A DNA stretch of 64,000 nucleotides from Marivita sp046592965 (GCF_046592965.1 NZ_JBISBV010000009.1:1-64000); one strand, 5' to 3'; positions 26,472 through 36,157 are shown, counted from the first letter of the stretch. A program made the numbers and translations. Notes: generated by a model from the letters alone, not told the origin.

Positions 26472-28391
26472 TCAAGCCGTGGGCTCCGGTTCCAGACCGC
26501 CTTCGCCCGGCTGTGGCTTTGCCTTGGGCTTGGTCTTCGGAATCGCCGTGACACTTGGCGTGTCGGCGGCATCGCCCGAGGCATCATCGTCGCTCGCTTG
26601 GGGAGGATCGCCGCGAATGACACGCTTGATCTCGTCTCCGGTCAGGGTTTCATACTCCAGAAGACCCTGAGCCAGGCGTTCCCACTCGTCTTTCTTCTCG
26701 GTCAGGATCTCGAACGCGCGTTCATAGGCGTTCTGAATGAACCGTTTGACCTCTTCTTCGATCATTTCCTTGGTGTTGGCGGAAACCGAGAATCCGGCAG
26801 TGTTGCCGCTATAGCCCTCGGCCGCCTCACGATAGTCGATATTGCCAACCTTGTCTGACATACCCCATTGCAGCACCATTGCGCGCGCCAGGGCAGAGGC
26901 TTGCTGGATATCGCCAGCCGGCCCGTTCGAGACATTTTCCTCACCATACTTGATGATCTCGGCCGCTTTACCGGCCATGGTCATGGCAAGCTTTTCCTCG
27001 CACTCGGACTTGTGCCAGTTCAGCCGGTCAATCTCGGGCAGCGACACAACCATGCCCAATGCACCACCGCGCGGAATGATCGTGGCTTTGTAAACCGGAT
27101 CGCATTGCGGAAGGCTCATGCCGACGATCGCGTGTCCTGCTTCGTGATAGGCGGTTTTTTCCTTTTGCTCGGGCGTCAAGACCATGGACCGGCGCTCCGC
27201 CCCCATCATCACCTTGTCCTTGGCGTTCTCGAAGTCTTCCATCGTCACGAACCGACGACCAACACGTGCCGCCATCAAAGCGGCTTCGTTCACCAGGTTG
27301 GCGAGATCCGCACCAGAGAAACCCGGCGTGCCGCGCGCGATGATTCGCAGATCGACATCCGGACCAAGCGGCGTTTTGCGCGCATGAACGCCCAGAATTT
27401 TTTCCCGGCCCTTGATGTCGGGGTTCGGAACGGTGACCTGGCGGTCAAAGCGCCCCGGACGAAGCAGCGCCGGGTCGAGCACGTCACGACGGTTCGTCGC
27501 CGCCACGATGATCACACCCTCGTTAGCCTCGAACCCGTCCATTTCGACCAGAAGCTGGTTCAATGTCTGCTCGCGCTCATCGTTGCCACCGCCATAACCG
27601 GCGCCGCGCGCCCGGCCGACCGCGTCGATCTCGTCGATGAACACGATGCACGGCGCGTTCTTCTTGGCTTGTTCGAACATGTCGCGAACGCGAGATGCGC
27701 CCACGCCGACGAACATCTCAACGAAGTCCGAGCCCGAGATGGTGAAGAACGGAACCCCCGCCTCGCCTGCGATTGCGCGCGCGAGGAGCGTTTTACCGGT
27801 TCCCGGCGGACCCACAAGCAACGCGCCCTTGGGGATCTTGCCGCCCAGACGCGAGAACCGCTGAGGATTGCGCAGAAACTCGACGATCTCCTCAAGCTCT
27901 TCCTTCGCCTCGTCGATGCCAGCGACATCATCGAAAGTCACACGGCCGTGCTTTTCGGTCAGCAGCTTGGCTTTGGATTTGCCAAACCCCATCGCGCCGC
28001 CACGGCCACCGCCCTGCATCCGGTTCATGAAGTAGATCCAGACCCCGATGAGCAGAAGGAACGGCAGCAGGCTGAGCAGGAACGACTGGAACCCCGACTG
28101 CTGTTGCTGTTCGGCGCGGATCGGAACGCCGTTTTCGATCAACAGATCGGTGACGGTCGCGTCTTCCGGTTTGATCGCGACATAGTCCTGACCATCCTTG
28201 CTGCGGAAGCGAACTTGCTCGCCATCGAGTGTGACCGAACTGACGGTGTCATCATCGACCGCGGCGACAAAATCAGAATAGCTGATTTCGCGGCTCTGAA
28301 GCGTGTTTCCGCCACCAGAGAATATGTTGAAAAGCGCCAGAATCAACAGGAACAGTACGACCCAGAAGGCGATGTTTCGTGCGTTGCCCAA
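26472..28391 (-). CDS. ftsH: FtsH, membrane AAA+ zinc metalloprotease
   Basis: Start set at a TTG (28391) preceded by AGGAG, giving a 639-residue protein that opens GNARNIAFWVVLFL, the first membrane helix; an upstream ATG would add an unlikely tail. The periplasmic loop is followed by a second helix (about 105-125), Walker A (GPPGTGKT), the second region of homology, and the zinc site HEAGH. It degrades misfolded membrane and short-lived regulatory proteins. The tail is charged and Pro-rich. It is downstream of tilS, as in many proteobacteria. Confidence 0.96.
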   Translation of the reverse strand: MGNARNIAFWVVLFLLILALFNIFSGGGNTLQSREISYSDFVAAVDDDTVSSVTLDGEQVRFRSKDGQDYVAIKPEDATVTDLLIENGVPIRAEQQQQSGFQSFLLSLLPFLLLIGVWIYFMNRMQGGGRGGAMGFGKSKAKLLTEKHGRVTFDDVAGIDEAKEELEEIVEFLRNPQRFSRLGGKIPKGALLVGPPGTGKTLLARAIAGEAGVPFFTISGSDFVEMFVGVGASRVRDMFEQAKKNAPCIVFIDEIDAVGRARGAGYGGGNDEREQTLNQLLVEMDGFEANEGVIIVAATNRRDVLDPALLRPGRFDRQVTVPNPDIKGREKILGVHARKTPLGPDVDLRIIARGTPGFSGADLANLVNEAALMAARVGRRFVTMEDFENAKDKVMMGAERRSMVLTPEQKEKTAYHEAGHAIVGMSLPQCDPVYKATIIPRGGALGMVVSLPEIDRLNWHKSECEEKLAMTMAGKAAEIIKYGEENVSNGPAGDIQQASALARAMVLQWGMSDKVGNIDYREAAEGYSGNTAGFSVSANTKEMIEEEVKRFIQNAYERAFEILTEKKDEWERLAQGLLEYETLTGDEIKRVIRGDPPQASDDDASGDAADTPSVTAIPKTKPKAKPQPGEGGLEPEPTA

Positions 28392-28469
28392 GAAAATTTC
28401 TCCTGAATTCGACGGAGGCGAATAGGCCCGCGTCTCTTGGCCTATAACATAGACATGCACGGCCCGGGT

Positions 28470-29819
28470 TCAATGCGAAAGACAAAATGCCCTGAAACCG
28501 GTATCGCGGCGCCCGAGTACGTAGCGCTCAGCGGTTATGCCGCTGCCGATACCCAGCGCCGGACAGGCAAGCATAACATCCTCCCGCCAGACCGATGGCA
28601 GCCCCAAGGAGGCCCGCATCGTCAGCGGCAGATTTTCGCGCGCCTCGATCTGGCGCCAGCCCTTGTCGCCCAAAGCGCGAACGGTCGCACCTCTTGTGTC
28701 CAAGCTGTCATCACCTTTCAAAACCCATTGCCCGTCCCATAACGCCTCCAGGTCACTTACTTCATCCCTAACGCACGCGGCTTCACGAAAGACGCGGATT
28801 TCGCTCTTTGACACCACGACCTCGGCACCGTGCAACGTTCCACCGCGGCCAGAGAGGGCCCTTTCCAGCAAGTCCTCACTTGCCGCCTCCCGTGGGCGAT
28901 ACGGGCTCGATGCGACATAGCGCAAGGACGCCGTCAGCATCCTCAACTGCGTTTCGCCGTCCAGTGCGGCAAGCCCGTCCCTTTCGATCAGCACCTGCCC
29001 CAACGGTGCGTTCATGCAAATCCGATCCACGGCGTCCGACAGGCGCGCGGTCAGTCCCGCCCGCGCCCGTGACAAACGCGTGGCCGTTTTGGCCAAAACG
29101 GACGCAGTGATCCCTTCGTGGCGCAGAAGTGTTAACAATTGCCGAATGCGGACGCGATCATATGACCGATCCTCATTGCTGGGGTCTTCGATCCAGGGCG
29201 CCTGCAAGACCCGCGCATAGTGCCGCAATTCCGCCCGCGACATGCCAAGGCACGGGCGCACTACGTCAAATCCGGGTGTTCCGCCTGCTTGCGGCGGCGT
29301 CTGGCCAGCATAGGTTCCCGGCTCCAGTTCGGGCGCGCCCAAAGCGTGAGGAGCAACCAGGCGGATGGCTTGCATGCCCGCCAAACCGTCCACACCGGAG
29401 CCGCGCGCAAGTCGCATCAGCACCGTTTCCGCTTGATCGTCCTCAGTATGGGCAAACAGCACATGTTTCACCGAACCGCGCCATCGGTCGATCAGCTCGA
29501 GTCGTGCCTGGCGCGCTGCGGCCTGAACGTTTCCCCGCCCGTCCCAAGACCAGAGCACGCGCGTATGCGGCCAGCCCAGCGTTGCACATTCGCGTGCCAC
29601 CATCTCGGCCTCGGCCGCAGATTCGGCTCGCAATCCGTGATCGATGGTAATCACCCACAAGCGAACGCCATAGATATGCGTCCAGTTATGGGCGAGGTAG
29701 AGCATTGCCATGCTGTCACCGCCGCCCGACACGGCCAGCCCGATGTCGGGGGGAAAATCGGGGCCAAGCAACTGGCCCATCTGATCGGCAAACCGCTGTT
29801 GCAGCGGTGGCTCGTTCAC
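28470..29819 (-). CDS. tilS: TilS, tRNA(Ile)-lysidine synthetase
   Basis: Start set at a GTG (29819) that overlaps the cpoB stop in GTGA, giving 449 residues. The PP-loop SGGGDSMAMLYLA is near residue 28. The enzyme converts C34 of tRNA(Ile) to lysidine so that it reads AUA. The DDQAETVLMRLARGSG segment is a family hallmark. It is translationally coupled to cpoB and followed by ftsH. Confidence 0.94.
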   Translation of the reverse strand: MNEPPLQQRFADQMGQLLGPDFPPDIGLAVSGGGDSMAMLYLAHNWTHIYGVRLWVITIDHGLRAESAAEAEMVARECATLGWPHTRVLWSWDGRGNVQAAARQARLELIDRWRGSVKHVLFAHTEDDQAETVLMRLARGSGVDGLAGMQAIRLVAPHALGAPELEPGTYAGQTPPQAGGTPGFDVVRPCLGMSRAELRHYARVLQAPWIEDPSNEDRSYDRVRIRQLLTLLRHEGITASVLAKTATRLSRARAGLTARLSDAVDRICMNAPLGQVLIERDGLAALDGETQLRMLTASLRYVASSPYRPREAASEDLLERALSGRGGTLHGAEVVVSKSEIRVFREAACVRDEVSDLEALWDGQWVLKGDDSLDTRGATVRALGDKGWRQIEARENLPLTMRASLGLPSVWREDVMLACPALGIGSGITAERYVLGRRDTGFRAFCLSH

Positions 29820-30643
29820 GAACAGTTGAACCGCGCCCTGGCGGCCTCTGCCTCCGCGATCGCTGCACTGCCGGGATAGCGCCCCGCCACCTCGGACAAG
29901 GTCACGCACGCTTCCGGCACATTGCCCAATTCACCCAACGCCGCTCCAAGGCGCCACAGCGCCTCAGGGCCAACGCTGTCGTCAGGATAGCCGGCATAGG
30001 CATCCAGATACCGGCGCGCGGCCTCGCGCAGGTCGCCAAGACCGGCAAGAGCCTTGCCTTCAGCCACAAGCGCCTGGGCCTCTAGCGGACCGCCGGGATA
30101 GGTCTGGCGAAAGGTCGCAAACTGGTCTGCGGCGGATTGAAAGTCACCATTGGCGAGCGCCTCCCCAGCCCGCCGAAAGTCTGTTTCCTCGCCAACCGCC
30201 AATTCCGGTCCGGCCGAGCTTGGGAGTGATTGCGGCACAGGCTGCGGCGCTGCGGCGCTCGTCCCCGTCTCCCCACCCAAGGTCGGTGTCTTGCCCACAT
30301 TCGCGATATCGCAACCGCTTTCCAGCTCGCACAGGCGAAATTCCAGATCACCGATCCGGCGGGCTCCGTCTTCGGCGACGCTGCCCACACGAAACTCAAG
30401 CTCTTCGGTCTTGGCGGTCAGGCGCTGCAACTCCGATTCGATTGCATTGATTCGATCCAACGCACCGCTGGGCAGCGCCATTGCGCTGGGTCCGGTGGTG
30501 CTCAATTCGCGCTTCAGTTTCTGAATTTCAACGAACAAGACCGACATGTCCTGCCGAATATCCGCCAACGTTTCCGACGCCAGAACACTCATCGGCGCGA
30601 CCGCCAGAACACCCGTCAAAAGGATCGCATGCAATCGCATCAT
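29816..30643 (-). CDS. cpoB: CpoB, cell division coordinator (YbgF family)
   Basis: A 275-residue periplasmic protein; start at 30643 opens a signal peptide ending near VLASE. A helical, probably coiled-coil region follows (about 20-95, with LQRLTAKTEELEFRVGSV). The C-terminal half has TPR repeats typical of the family (DFQSAADQFATFRQTYPGG and later repeats). CpoB links peptidoglycan synthesis to Tol-Pal constriction in E. coli. It follows pal by a few bases. Confidence 0.92.
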   Translation of the reverse strand: MMRLHAILLTGVLAVAPMSVLASETLADIRQDMSVLFVEIQKLKRELSTTGPSAMALPSGALDRINAIESELQRLTAKTEELEFRVGSVAEDGARRIGDLEFRLCELESGCDIANVGKTPTLGGETGTSAAAPQPVPQSLPSSAGPELAVGEETDFRRAGEALANGDFQSAADQFATFRQTYPGGPLEAQALVAEGKALAGLGDLREAARRYLDAYAGYPDDSVGPEALWRLGAALGELGNVPEACVTLSEVAGRYPGSAAIAEAEAARARFNCS

Positions 30644-30651
30644 CCGCTCCG

Positions 30652-31170
30652 TCAGCTTGTCAGACCGGCTGAAATGATCGTCACAGCGCGGCGGTTCTTG
30701 GCGTAACACGACTCTTCAGAACAAATCTCGATCGGGCGCTCCTTGCCATAGCTGACATAGCGCAACCGGTTCGACGGGATGCCCTGTGCCACCAGGTATT
30801 CCATCACCGAATTGGCCCGACGTGCCCCGAGCGCGAGGTTATAGGCGCGGGTGCCCTGCTCGTCGGCATGGCCCTCGATCACGGCGTTGTAGTCGGTGTT
30901 GGTCTGCAACCAGCGGATTTGCCCATCCAGCGTTGCGCGGGCCTGCGGATCAAGCGTCGACTGGTCAATCGCAAACAATACGCGGTCGCCCACGGTCTGC
31001 TGGAAATAGGCCGGCGAACTCGGATCGCTGGCGCTTCCCGGCACGATGCCCCCCGCCGATCCGGTGGCCGCATTGAGATCGACCGCGTCGTTGTCGAACC
31101 GGTTGGCGTTGGTACAAGCCGAGACGGCCAGAACCGCCATAAGCATCGTCAGTTTTGCGGAGAGTCGCAT
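30652..31170 (-). CDS. pal: Pal, peptidoglycan-associated outer-membrane lipoprotein
   Basis: A 172-residue protein with a lipobox (LAVSAC), so the mature protein is lipidated at Cys19 or nearby. The C-terminal OmpA-like domain shows VIEGHADEQGTRAYNLALGARRA, the diaminopimelate-binding motif. Pal tethers the outer membrane to the cell wall and works with TolB. The gap to tolB contains two strong hairpins. Confidence 0.96.
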   Translation of the reverse strand: MRLSAKLTMLMAVLAVSACTNANRFDNDAVDLNAATGSAGGIVPGSASDPSSPAYFQQTVGDRVLFAIDQSTLDPQARATLDGQIRWLQTNTDYNAVIEGHADEQGTRAYNLALGARRANSVMEYLVAQGIPSNRLRYVSYGKERPIEICSEESCYAKNRRAVTIISAGLTS

Positions 31171-31250
31171 CGGGGTATCCTGCCCTTTCAATTGGTACCT
31201 GTTGAGTATCACAGCACGCGTGGCGCGCAAAGCCGTGACATGAGGATCGC

Positions 31251-31301
31251 CATTTTCGTCAGAAAATGGTTTGCTGGAAAAATCTTTGGAAAAAGATTTT
31301 T
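31251..31301. repeat. two tandem hairpins in the tolB-pal gap
   Basis: CATTTTC-gtca-GAAAATG (31251-31268) and AAAAATCTTT-ggaa-AAAGATTTTT (31278-31301) lie within the 137 bases between tolB and pal. The second has a perfect 10-base stem rich in A and T. On the leftward transcript they come just after the tolB stop and could attenuate, pause or protect mRNA. Confidence 0.6.
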
Positions 31302-31307
31302 TCAGGG

Positions 31308-32633
31308 TCATTGCAACGGCCCCCAGCTCGGGTCCGATGCGCCTTCGGGAGTGCGCACGCGCGTCAGCTTTCGACCCGAGATGTCCACCGTGTACAAAGA
31401 GGATGATCCTTGCGCGCCCTGGGTTTCGCGCGCGAACATGATGACGCGCCCGTTGGGAGCCCAGGTCGGGCCTTCATCAAGGAACGACGCGGTCAGCAGT
31501 CGCTCTTCCGAACCATCGGTGCGCATGACACCGATAAAAAACCGCCCCGCGTTTTGTTTGGTAAACGCGATCATGTCACCGCGCGGCGACCAGACGGGTG
31601 TCGAATAGCGCCCCTCGCCAAAGCTGATCCGTCTGGCTTCGCCACCCCCGGCGGGCATAACATAAAGCTGCTGGGTACCCGAGCGGTCGCTTTCGAATAC
31701 GATCTGGCTGCCATCGGGCGAATAGCTTGGCGCGGTTTCGATCGAGGGCGCGTTGGTCAATTGGCGCGTCGCTCCACTGGCGACGTCCATCGCGAAAATG
31801 TCGGTATTCGACCCTTGGGTGATCGAATAGACCACCGTCTGCCCGTTTGGCGCAAATCGTGGCGCAAAGCTCATCACACCGTTCTGCCCCTGCAGGATGC
31901 GGCTTTGCACCGTTCCCACCTCAAGAACATGCACGCGCGGCATTCCGGTTTCGTAGCTGGTATAGAGCACCCGCTGCCCGTCATTGGAAAACCGCGGCGC
32001 GAGGACCAGCGAATTGCTGCCGGTCAGGTACTGCACGTTGGCACCGTCATAATCCATGACCGCCAGACGCTTGGCGCGATTGTCCTTCGGACCACTTTCC
32101 GAAACGAACACAACGCGGCTGTCGAAATACCCCGACTCGCCGGTGATCCGGCTGTAGACCTGATCGGCCACCTTGTGCGCCATGCGCCGCCATCCGTCGG
32201 GCGTGCCGGCAAACTGCATCCCCTGGCCCAGCTCGGTGCCGGCGAACACGTCCCACACGCGGAACTTCACGACCACCTGCCCGCCAGAGGAACTGACCGC
32301 GCCGGTCACCAAAGCCTGTGCGTTGATCGCCTTCCAGTCGGCGAACTGAACCGGGCTGCCGAAACTGGTGATCTGGCTGATATGCGCCTCGCGCGGCACT
32401 TCTCGGAACAACCCGGTGCCGGTCAGGTCATCGGCCACAACCCGCGCGATCTGCTGCGCCAATTGCTGGGCTTCTGCGCTTTCGGCAACGAAATCCGGCA
32501 CCGCATAAGGCATCGGTTCAACGACACCTTCGGTGATCTCGATCCGCAACGGTCCGCTTTGCGCCTGCGCCGTCACGGGCGCGGCAAAAGCCAAAACCAG
32601 GGCAGACATCACAAACGCGACGATCTGTTTCAT
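31308..32633 (-). CDS. tolB: TolB, periplasmic beta-propeller of the Tol-Pal system
   Basis: A 441-residue exported protein (signal peptide ending near TAQAQS). The N-terminal domain has IARVVADDLTGTGLFREVP. WD40-like beta-propeller repeats follow, visible as SPDGSQIVFESDRSGTQQLY-type units at regular spacing. TolB passes between Pal and TolA. Start ATG at 32633 overlaps the tolA stop (ATGA). Confidence 0.96.
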   Translation of the reverse strand: MKQIVAFVMSALVLAFAAPVTAQAQSGPLRIEITEGVVEPMPYAVPDFVAESAEAQQLAQQIARVVADDLTGTGLFREVPREAHISQITSFGSPVQFADWKAINAQALVTGAVSSSGGQVVVKFRVWDVFAGTELGQGMQFAGTPDGWRRMAHKVADQVYSRITGESGYFDSRVVFVSESGPKDNRAKRLAVMDYDGANVQYLTGSNSLVLAPRFSNDGQRVLYTSYETGMPRVHVLEVGTVQSRILQGQNGVMSFAPRFAPNGQTVVYSITQGSNTDIFAMDVASGATRQLTNAPSIETAPSYSPDGSQIVFESDRSGTQQLYVMPAGGGEARRISFGEGRYSTPVWSPRGDMIAFTKQNAGRFFIGVMRTDGSEERLLTASFLDEGPTWAPNGRVIMFARETQGAQGSSSLYTVDISGRKLTRVRTPEGASDPSWGPLQ

Positions 32634-33772
32634 CGGATCCTCATATTCTCTGGGTTGAACGTCATTTCGACAGTTTTCCATTGATCAAATTTTTCTGCGG
32701 GCAGAGTGTACCCGTCGCCCTGACAGCGCAAGATCGCGCGGCGCGCCGATTGAAACGCCGTCTCGGCCGCCGAGCCGCTGCCCCCTTGGGCATTCAACAT
32801 CCGCAACGACGAACTCACGACCTTTCCCGACCTGTCCATGTCAAATCCGACGGTCACTGTCACATTCGCCGCTTCCGATCCCACATCGACCAGCCAGCAT
32901 TCCTGAACCGCAACGCGAAATCCGTCCGTTTCTCCCTGGGTCAAGGGCGGGCCTTCGGCGCTGCCAGAGCTGTCGCCGCCCAGCGCTTCCTCCAACGCAC
33001 CGGCAATCGCCGACGCCGTCGCATCCGCAGACGGCGGGTTGTCTGCTGGTGCGGCTTCAGCCGTCGTGTCAGGCGCGGTTGTGCTTGGCGTCTCGGGCGC
33101 AGCCGCCGTCTGCGTCGGGGCCGGGCGATTGGGCCGCACGCGCGGACGCATCGACGATGTCGGCGCCCGCGCCGGCTCCTCGGCCTCGGTCACGATCTCA
33201 CTCGCCGCCGCTTCGGGCGCGGTCGCTTGCTGTTCTTCGGCCTCGGTCACATCGGGCGTTTCAGAGCGTTCCACCGTTTCCTGGACCTCGGGCGCGATGT
33301 CGGCCTCCGGCTCGGGCTCCGGCACCGCCTGAGGGGCCACGCGGGGTGCCGGTCGCGGCGTCGGGCGCAACGCCATCTCGGGCGCATCGACCTGCGGCGT
33401 CGGCTCGGGGGCCGGCGGCTGCGGCGGGGTCTCTGCGACCTCAGGCTCGGGCATCGGTGCTACGGGCTCGGGGGTTGGATCTGGCTCTGCGGCTTCCGGC
33501 TCCGCCGGTTCGGGTTGAACGTCCGGCTGAGTGTCGGGAACCGGCGTGTCCGGCGCGGTTTCTTCAACTTCGGGCTCTGGCAGCGCGGCAGGTTCCGTTC
33601 CCAGCGTGGGCGCTGCCTGCGGTTGCGTCAGCGCAGCGTATTCCGCCTCGGAGATCACCGACACGTCAGCCACCTGAACTTCCGGCGGATTGCTGCTGAA
33701 CACGCCGCCAAACAGCACCCAGAGGATCAAGACCCCATGCGCCCCGCCCGAGATATAATGGCCCGTATGCAC
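32630..33772 (-). CDS. tolA: TolA, inner-membrane energy-transducing protein
   Basis: A 380-residue protein with one N-terminal membrane helix (about 10-27). A long low-complexity Pro/Glu/Ala region spans about 50-270, and a small C-terminal domain has VQECWLVDVGSEAANVTVTVGF and the GYTLPAEKFDQWKT end. This fits TolA, although the usual Ala/Lys helical middle is replaced by a proline-rich spacer. It links TolQR in the inner membrane to TolB/Pal. Overlaps tolB by four bases. Confidence 0.9.
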   Translation of the reverse strand: MHTGHYISGGAHGVLILWVLFGGVFSSNPPEVQVADVSVISEAEYAALTQPQAAPTLGTEPAALPEPEVEETAPDTPVPDTQPDVQPEPAEPEAAEPDPTPEPVAPMPEPEVAETPPQPPAPEPTPQVDAPEMALRPTPRPAPRVAPQAVPEPEPEADIAPEVQETVERSETPDVTEAEEQQATAPEAAASEIVTEAEEPARAPTSSMRPRVRPNRPAPTQTAAAPETPSTTAPDTTAEAAPADNPPSADATASAIAGALEEALGGDSSGSAEGPPLTQGETDGFRVAVQECWLVDVGSEAANVTVTVGFDMDRSGKVVSSSLRMLNAQGGSGSAAETAFQSARRAILRCQGDGYTLPAEKFDQWKTVEMTFNPENMRIR

Positions 33773-33780
33773 TGCGCGTC

Positions 33781-34248
33781 TCAGCCATCCGACCCGTCGA
33801 ACGCCGGGCCACCGATGTCTGTCACCAGACCGATGGAACTGAAGCCACCGGCATTCAGCGCGCCCATGACCTGCGCCACCGTCTCGTAGGTCACAGTGCC
33901 GTCGGCGCGCAAGAACACCCGGTCATCGGCCCGCTCTGCCGCGATCGCCCGCAGCCGCGGCACCAGATCGCCGCGCGCCACTTCGGTGTTCTGGATCGAC
34001 ACGATCCCGTCTGCACCGATGGTCACTGTCAACGGTTCCTCGGTTTCCGACGGCAGCGCCGTTGCGGCAGTTTTCGGCAATTCGACTGGCACACCCACGG
34101 TCAACAACGGTGCCGCCACCATAAAGATGATCAGCAGCACCATCATCACGTCGACAAACGGCGTGACGTTGATTTCCGACATCGGCATCGCACGGCCCTT
34201 GCGCCGCCTGCGCCCGCCGCCGCCCGATTTGATCACGCCACCTGCCAT
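33781..34248 (-). CDS. tolR: TolR, ExbD-family proton channel partner
   Basis: A 155-residue protein with a basic N-terminus (GGGGRRRRKGRAMPMSEINVTPFVDVMMVLLI). The conserved NVTPFVDVMMVLL has the channel aspartate inside a single membrane helix. A short periplasmic domain follows. With TolQ it uses the proton gradient to energise TolA. It is 3 bases after tolQ. Confidence 0.95.
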   Translation of the reverse strand: MAGGVIKSGGGGRRRRKGRAMPMSEINVTPFVDVMMVLLIIFMVAAPLLTVGVPVELPKTAATALPSETEEPLTVTIGADGIVSIQNTEVARGDLVPRLRAIAAERADDRVFLRADGTVTYETVAQVMGALNAGGFSSIGLVTDIGGPAFDGSDG

Positions 34249-34251
34249 CGC

Positions 34252-34947
34252 TCAGCTGTCCAGCTGACGGCTGAGAATGGTCGAGAATTCGTCGGCAAAG
34301 GATTCGTATCCCGCCAGAATGCGGTCACTGTCAGCCGACAGCTTGTTATAGAACACCACCGCCGGGATCGCGGCCAGAAGGCCCAGCCCTGTGGCCAGCA
34401 ATGCCTCGGCGATACCGGGCGCGACCACGACTAGCGATGTGTTCTGCTGCTGCGCAATCTCGACAAACGCATGCATGATGCCCCAGACAGTGCCGAACAA
34501 TCCGACAAACGGCGCAACCGATCCAACCGTCGCCAGCACCGCAAGGTTTTTTTGCAGGTCCTCGGCTTCTTTCTGGATTGCGACGTCCATCGACCGGTCG
34601 ATGCGCGCGTGCGCCCCAGCGATCAGCCCGCCATCGTCGCGATGCGAGCGCCGCCACTCCGTCATTCCCGCCGCAAACACCTTCTTGGCGCGCCCACCGG
34701 GTTCGGGTCCGATCTGGTCGAACAGCTCGTCGAGCGGTTCGCCCGACCAGAAGGAGCGGTCGAACTCCGATGCTTCGGACCGTGCGCGCCGATACGACAT
34801 GAGTTTTTCGAAAATGATCGCCCACGCCCAAAAGGACGCCAGCATCAGCATCACCATGACAATCTTGACGGTGAATGTGGCGCGCGCGAACAATCCCCAC
34901 ATGGAGAAATCAATCTCCTGCGCCAGCGCAAGTGTCTCTGCTTCCAT
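34252..34947 (-). CDS. tolQ: TolQ, MotA/TolQ/ExbB proton channel
   Basis: A 231-residue membrane protein with three helices (around 16-38, 135-160 and 175-195). The block VGSVAPFVGLFGTVWGIMHAF and the A-rich GIAEALLATGLGLLAAIPAVVFYNK segment are the family signatures. It forms the ion channel with TolR. First gene of tolQRAB. Confidence 0.96.
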   Translation of the reverse strand: MEAETLALAQEIDFSMWGLFARATFTVKIVMVMLMLASFWAWAIIFEKLMSYRRARSEASEFDRSFWSGEPLDELFDQIGPEPGGRAKKVFAAGMTEWRRSHRDDGGLIAGAHARIDRSMDVAIQKEAEDLQKNLAVLATVGSVAPFVGLFGTVWGIMHAFVEIAQQQNTSLVVVAPGIAEALLATGLGLLAAIPAVVFYNKLSADSDRILAGYESFADEFSTILSRQLDS

Positions 34948-35061
34948 CTGCCTGCTCTTTAGCCGGTTGGCCCCGTTACCGGGCTCTGATTAACAGAGGT
35001 CATAGCCCAATATCAGGGCAAACGCCAACACAATGGCGTCATAACACCGGAAATCGGCTCC

Positions 35062-35451
35062 TCAGTGAATCTGCCGGCGGATATTCGCCGGAAGCCGCGC
35101 CGGCAGTCCACCATCGGTTACGCAGACGACAAGCACCTCGGCCTGAAACAACAGATCCTCGCCGCGCAAGACATCCTGCATCATGGTCAGGCGCACTCCG
35201 GTCACCGATTTCACGGTGGTGCGCACCACAAGATCGTCGTCGAATTTTGCCGGCAGCAGATACTCCGCCTCGAGCCGCCGCACCACGAACACGATCCCGT
35301 CCTGTTCGCGCATCGCGTTTTGATCGATGCCTAGCGATCGAACCCAATCTGACCGTGCACGCTCGATGAAGCGCAGATAATTGGCGTAATAAACGATCCC
35401 TCCCATATCGGTGTCTTCGTAATACACCCGTACCGGAAATTCGTGTATCAT
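35062..35451 (-). CDS. ybgC: YbgC, tol-pal-associated acyl-CoA thioesterase
   Basis: A 129-residue hotdog thioesterase. The catalytic signature is RVYYEDTDMGGIVYYANYLRFIERAR with the active-site Asp in the DTD motif. YbgC sits directly upstream of tolQ in most proteobacteria and acts on acyl-CoA or acyl-ACP in envelope lipid metabolism. The start overlaps the upstream hypothetical gene by four bases. Confidence 0.95.
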   Translation of the reverse strand: MIHEFPVRVYYEDTDMGGIVYYANYLRFIERARSDWVRSLGIDQNAMREQDGIVFVVRRLEAEYLLPAKFDDDLVVRTTVKSVTGVRLTMMQDVLRGEDLLFQAEVLVVCVTDGGLPARLPANIRRQIH

Positions 35452-36092
35452 TCGTTAATCCCTTCAAGTGCCACGGAAACCCTAGCGGCCAGCCGCAGTG
35501 CATGGCTCGCATCCTCGGTCGTCGGCGGCATCACGGGATCATAGGCTGCGCCGATCAGCGAGCCGATCTCCGGACGCAGCACCACGCGCCCGTCGTCCAA
35601 CAGGCCCAGCGGTGAGCGCTCGGAAAATGCCGTGTCCGACCAGAGCACCATGGTCTGGACCGCCTGGTTCAGCGCCAGCGTATCGGCTGGCAGCGCGGCC
35701 AGTTCGTCGTCCATGCGCAAAAATACGAAACACGCCTTGATCGCGCCCGCCTCATCGAAGCGGAACACCCGGTACTGGTTGGCATCCGCGGCCGACAAGC
35801 GCGCGACCAGCGGCGTCAACCCGTCTATCAAGCGGTCCAGATCCGGCACGCCCAGCAATTCGTCCCAGTCGCGAAAGAAAAACACCATGACATTGCTGCC
35901 AAGCTCCGGGTCGGTCTCTGTCATGCTATGGCCTGCCAAGGTGCAGAGCGCTTCGAACGCGCCCTTGATCACCGACAGGCTTGCATCGTCTACTCCGAAG
36001 ACAATCGGCGCGATTGGTCGTCCCCACCTGGCGAACAGATACGTCCCGTCGGATCGTGTGAACAACCTCTCAACCTCGGCTGCGTCCATCAT
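35448..36092 (-). CDS. conserved-looking hypothetical protein between ruvB and ybgC
   Basis: A 214-residue soluble protein I do not recognise. It has no signal peptide or membrane segment. Distinct segments are GTYLFARWGRPIAPIVFGVDD, NVMVFFFRDWDELLGVPDLD and VVLRPEIGSLIGAAYDPVMPP. Its stop overlaps the ybgC start (ATGA), so the two are coupled. Conserved use of Phe and Trp suggests a folded domain. Function unknown. Confidence 0.8.
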   Translation of the reverse strand: MMDAAEVERLFTRSDGTYLFARWGRPIAPIVFGVDDASLSVIKGAFEALCTLAGHSMTETDPELGSNVMVFFFRDWDELLGVPDLDRLIDGLTPLVARLSAADANQYRVFRFDEAGAIKACFVFLRMDDELAALPADTLALNQAVQTMVLWSDTAFSERSPLGLLDDGRVVLRPEIGSLIGAAYDPVMPPTTEDASHALRLAARVSVALEGINE

Positions 36093-36157
36093 AGCGCGTT
36101 GGTCCCTTCGCGTCTTGTCTTTCCAATTGTGACTGTCATTGCATCGCGAACAGCGAA

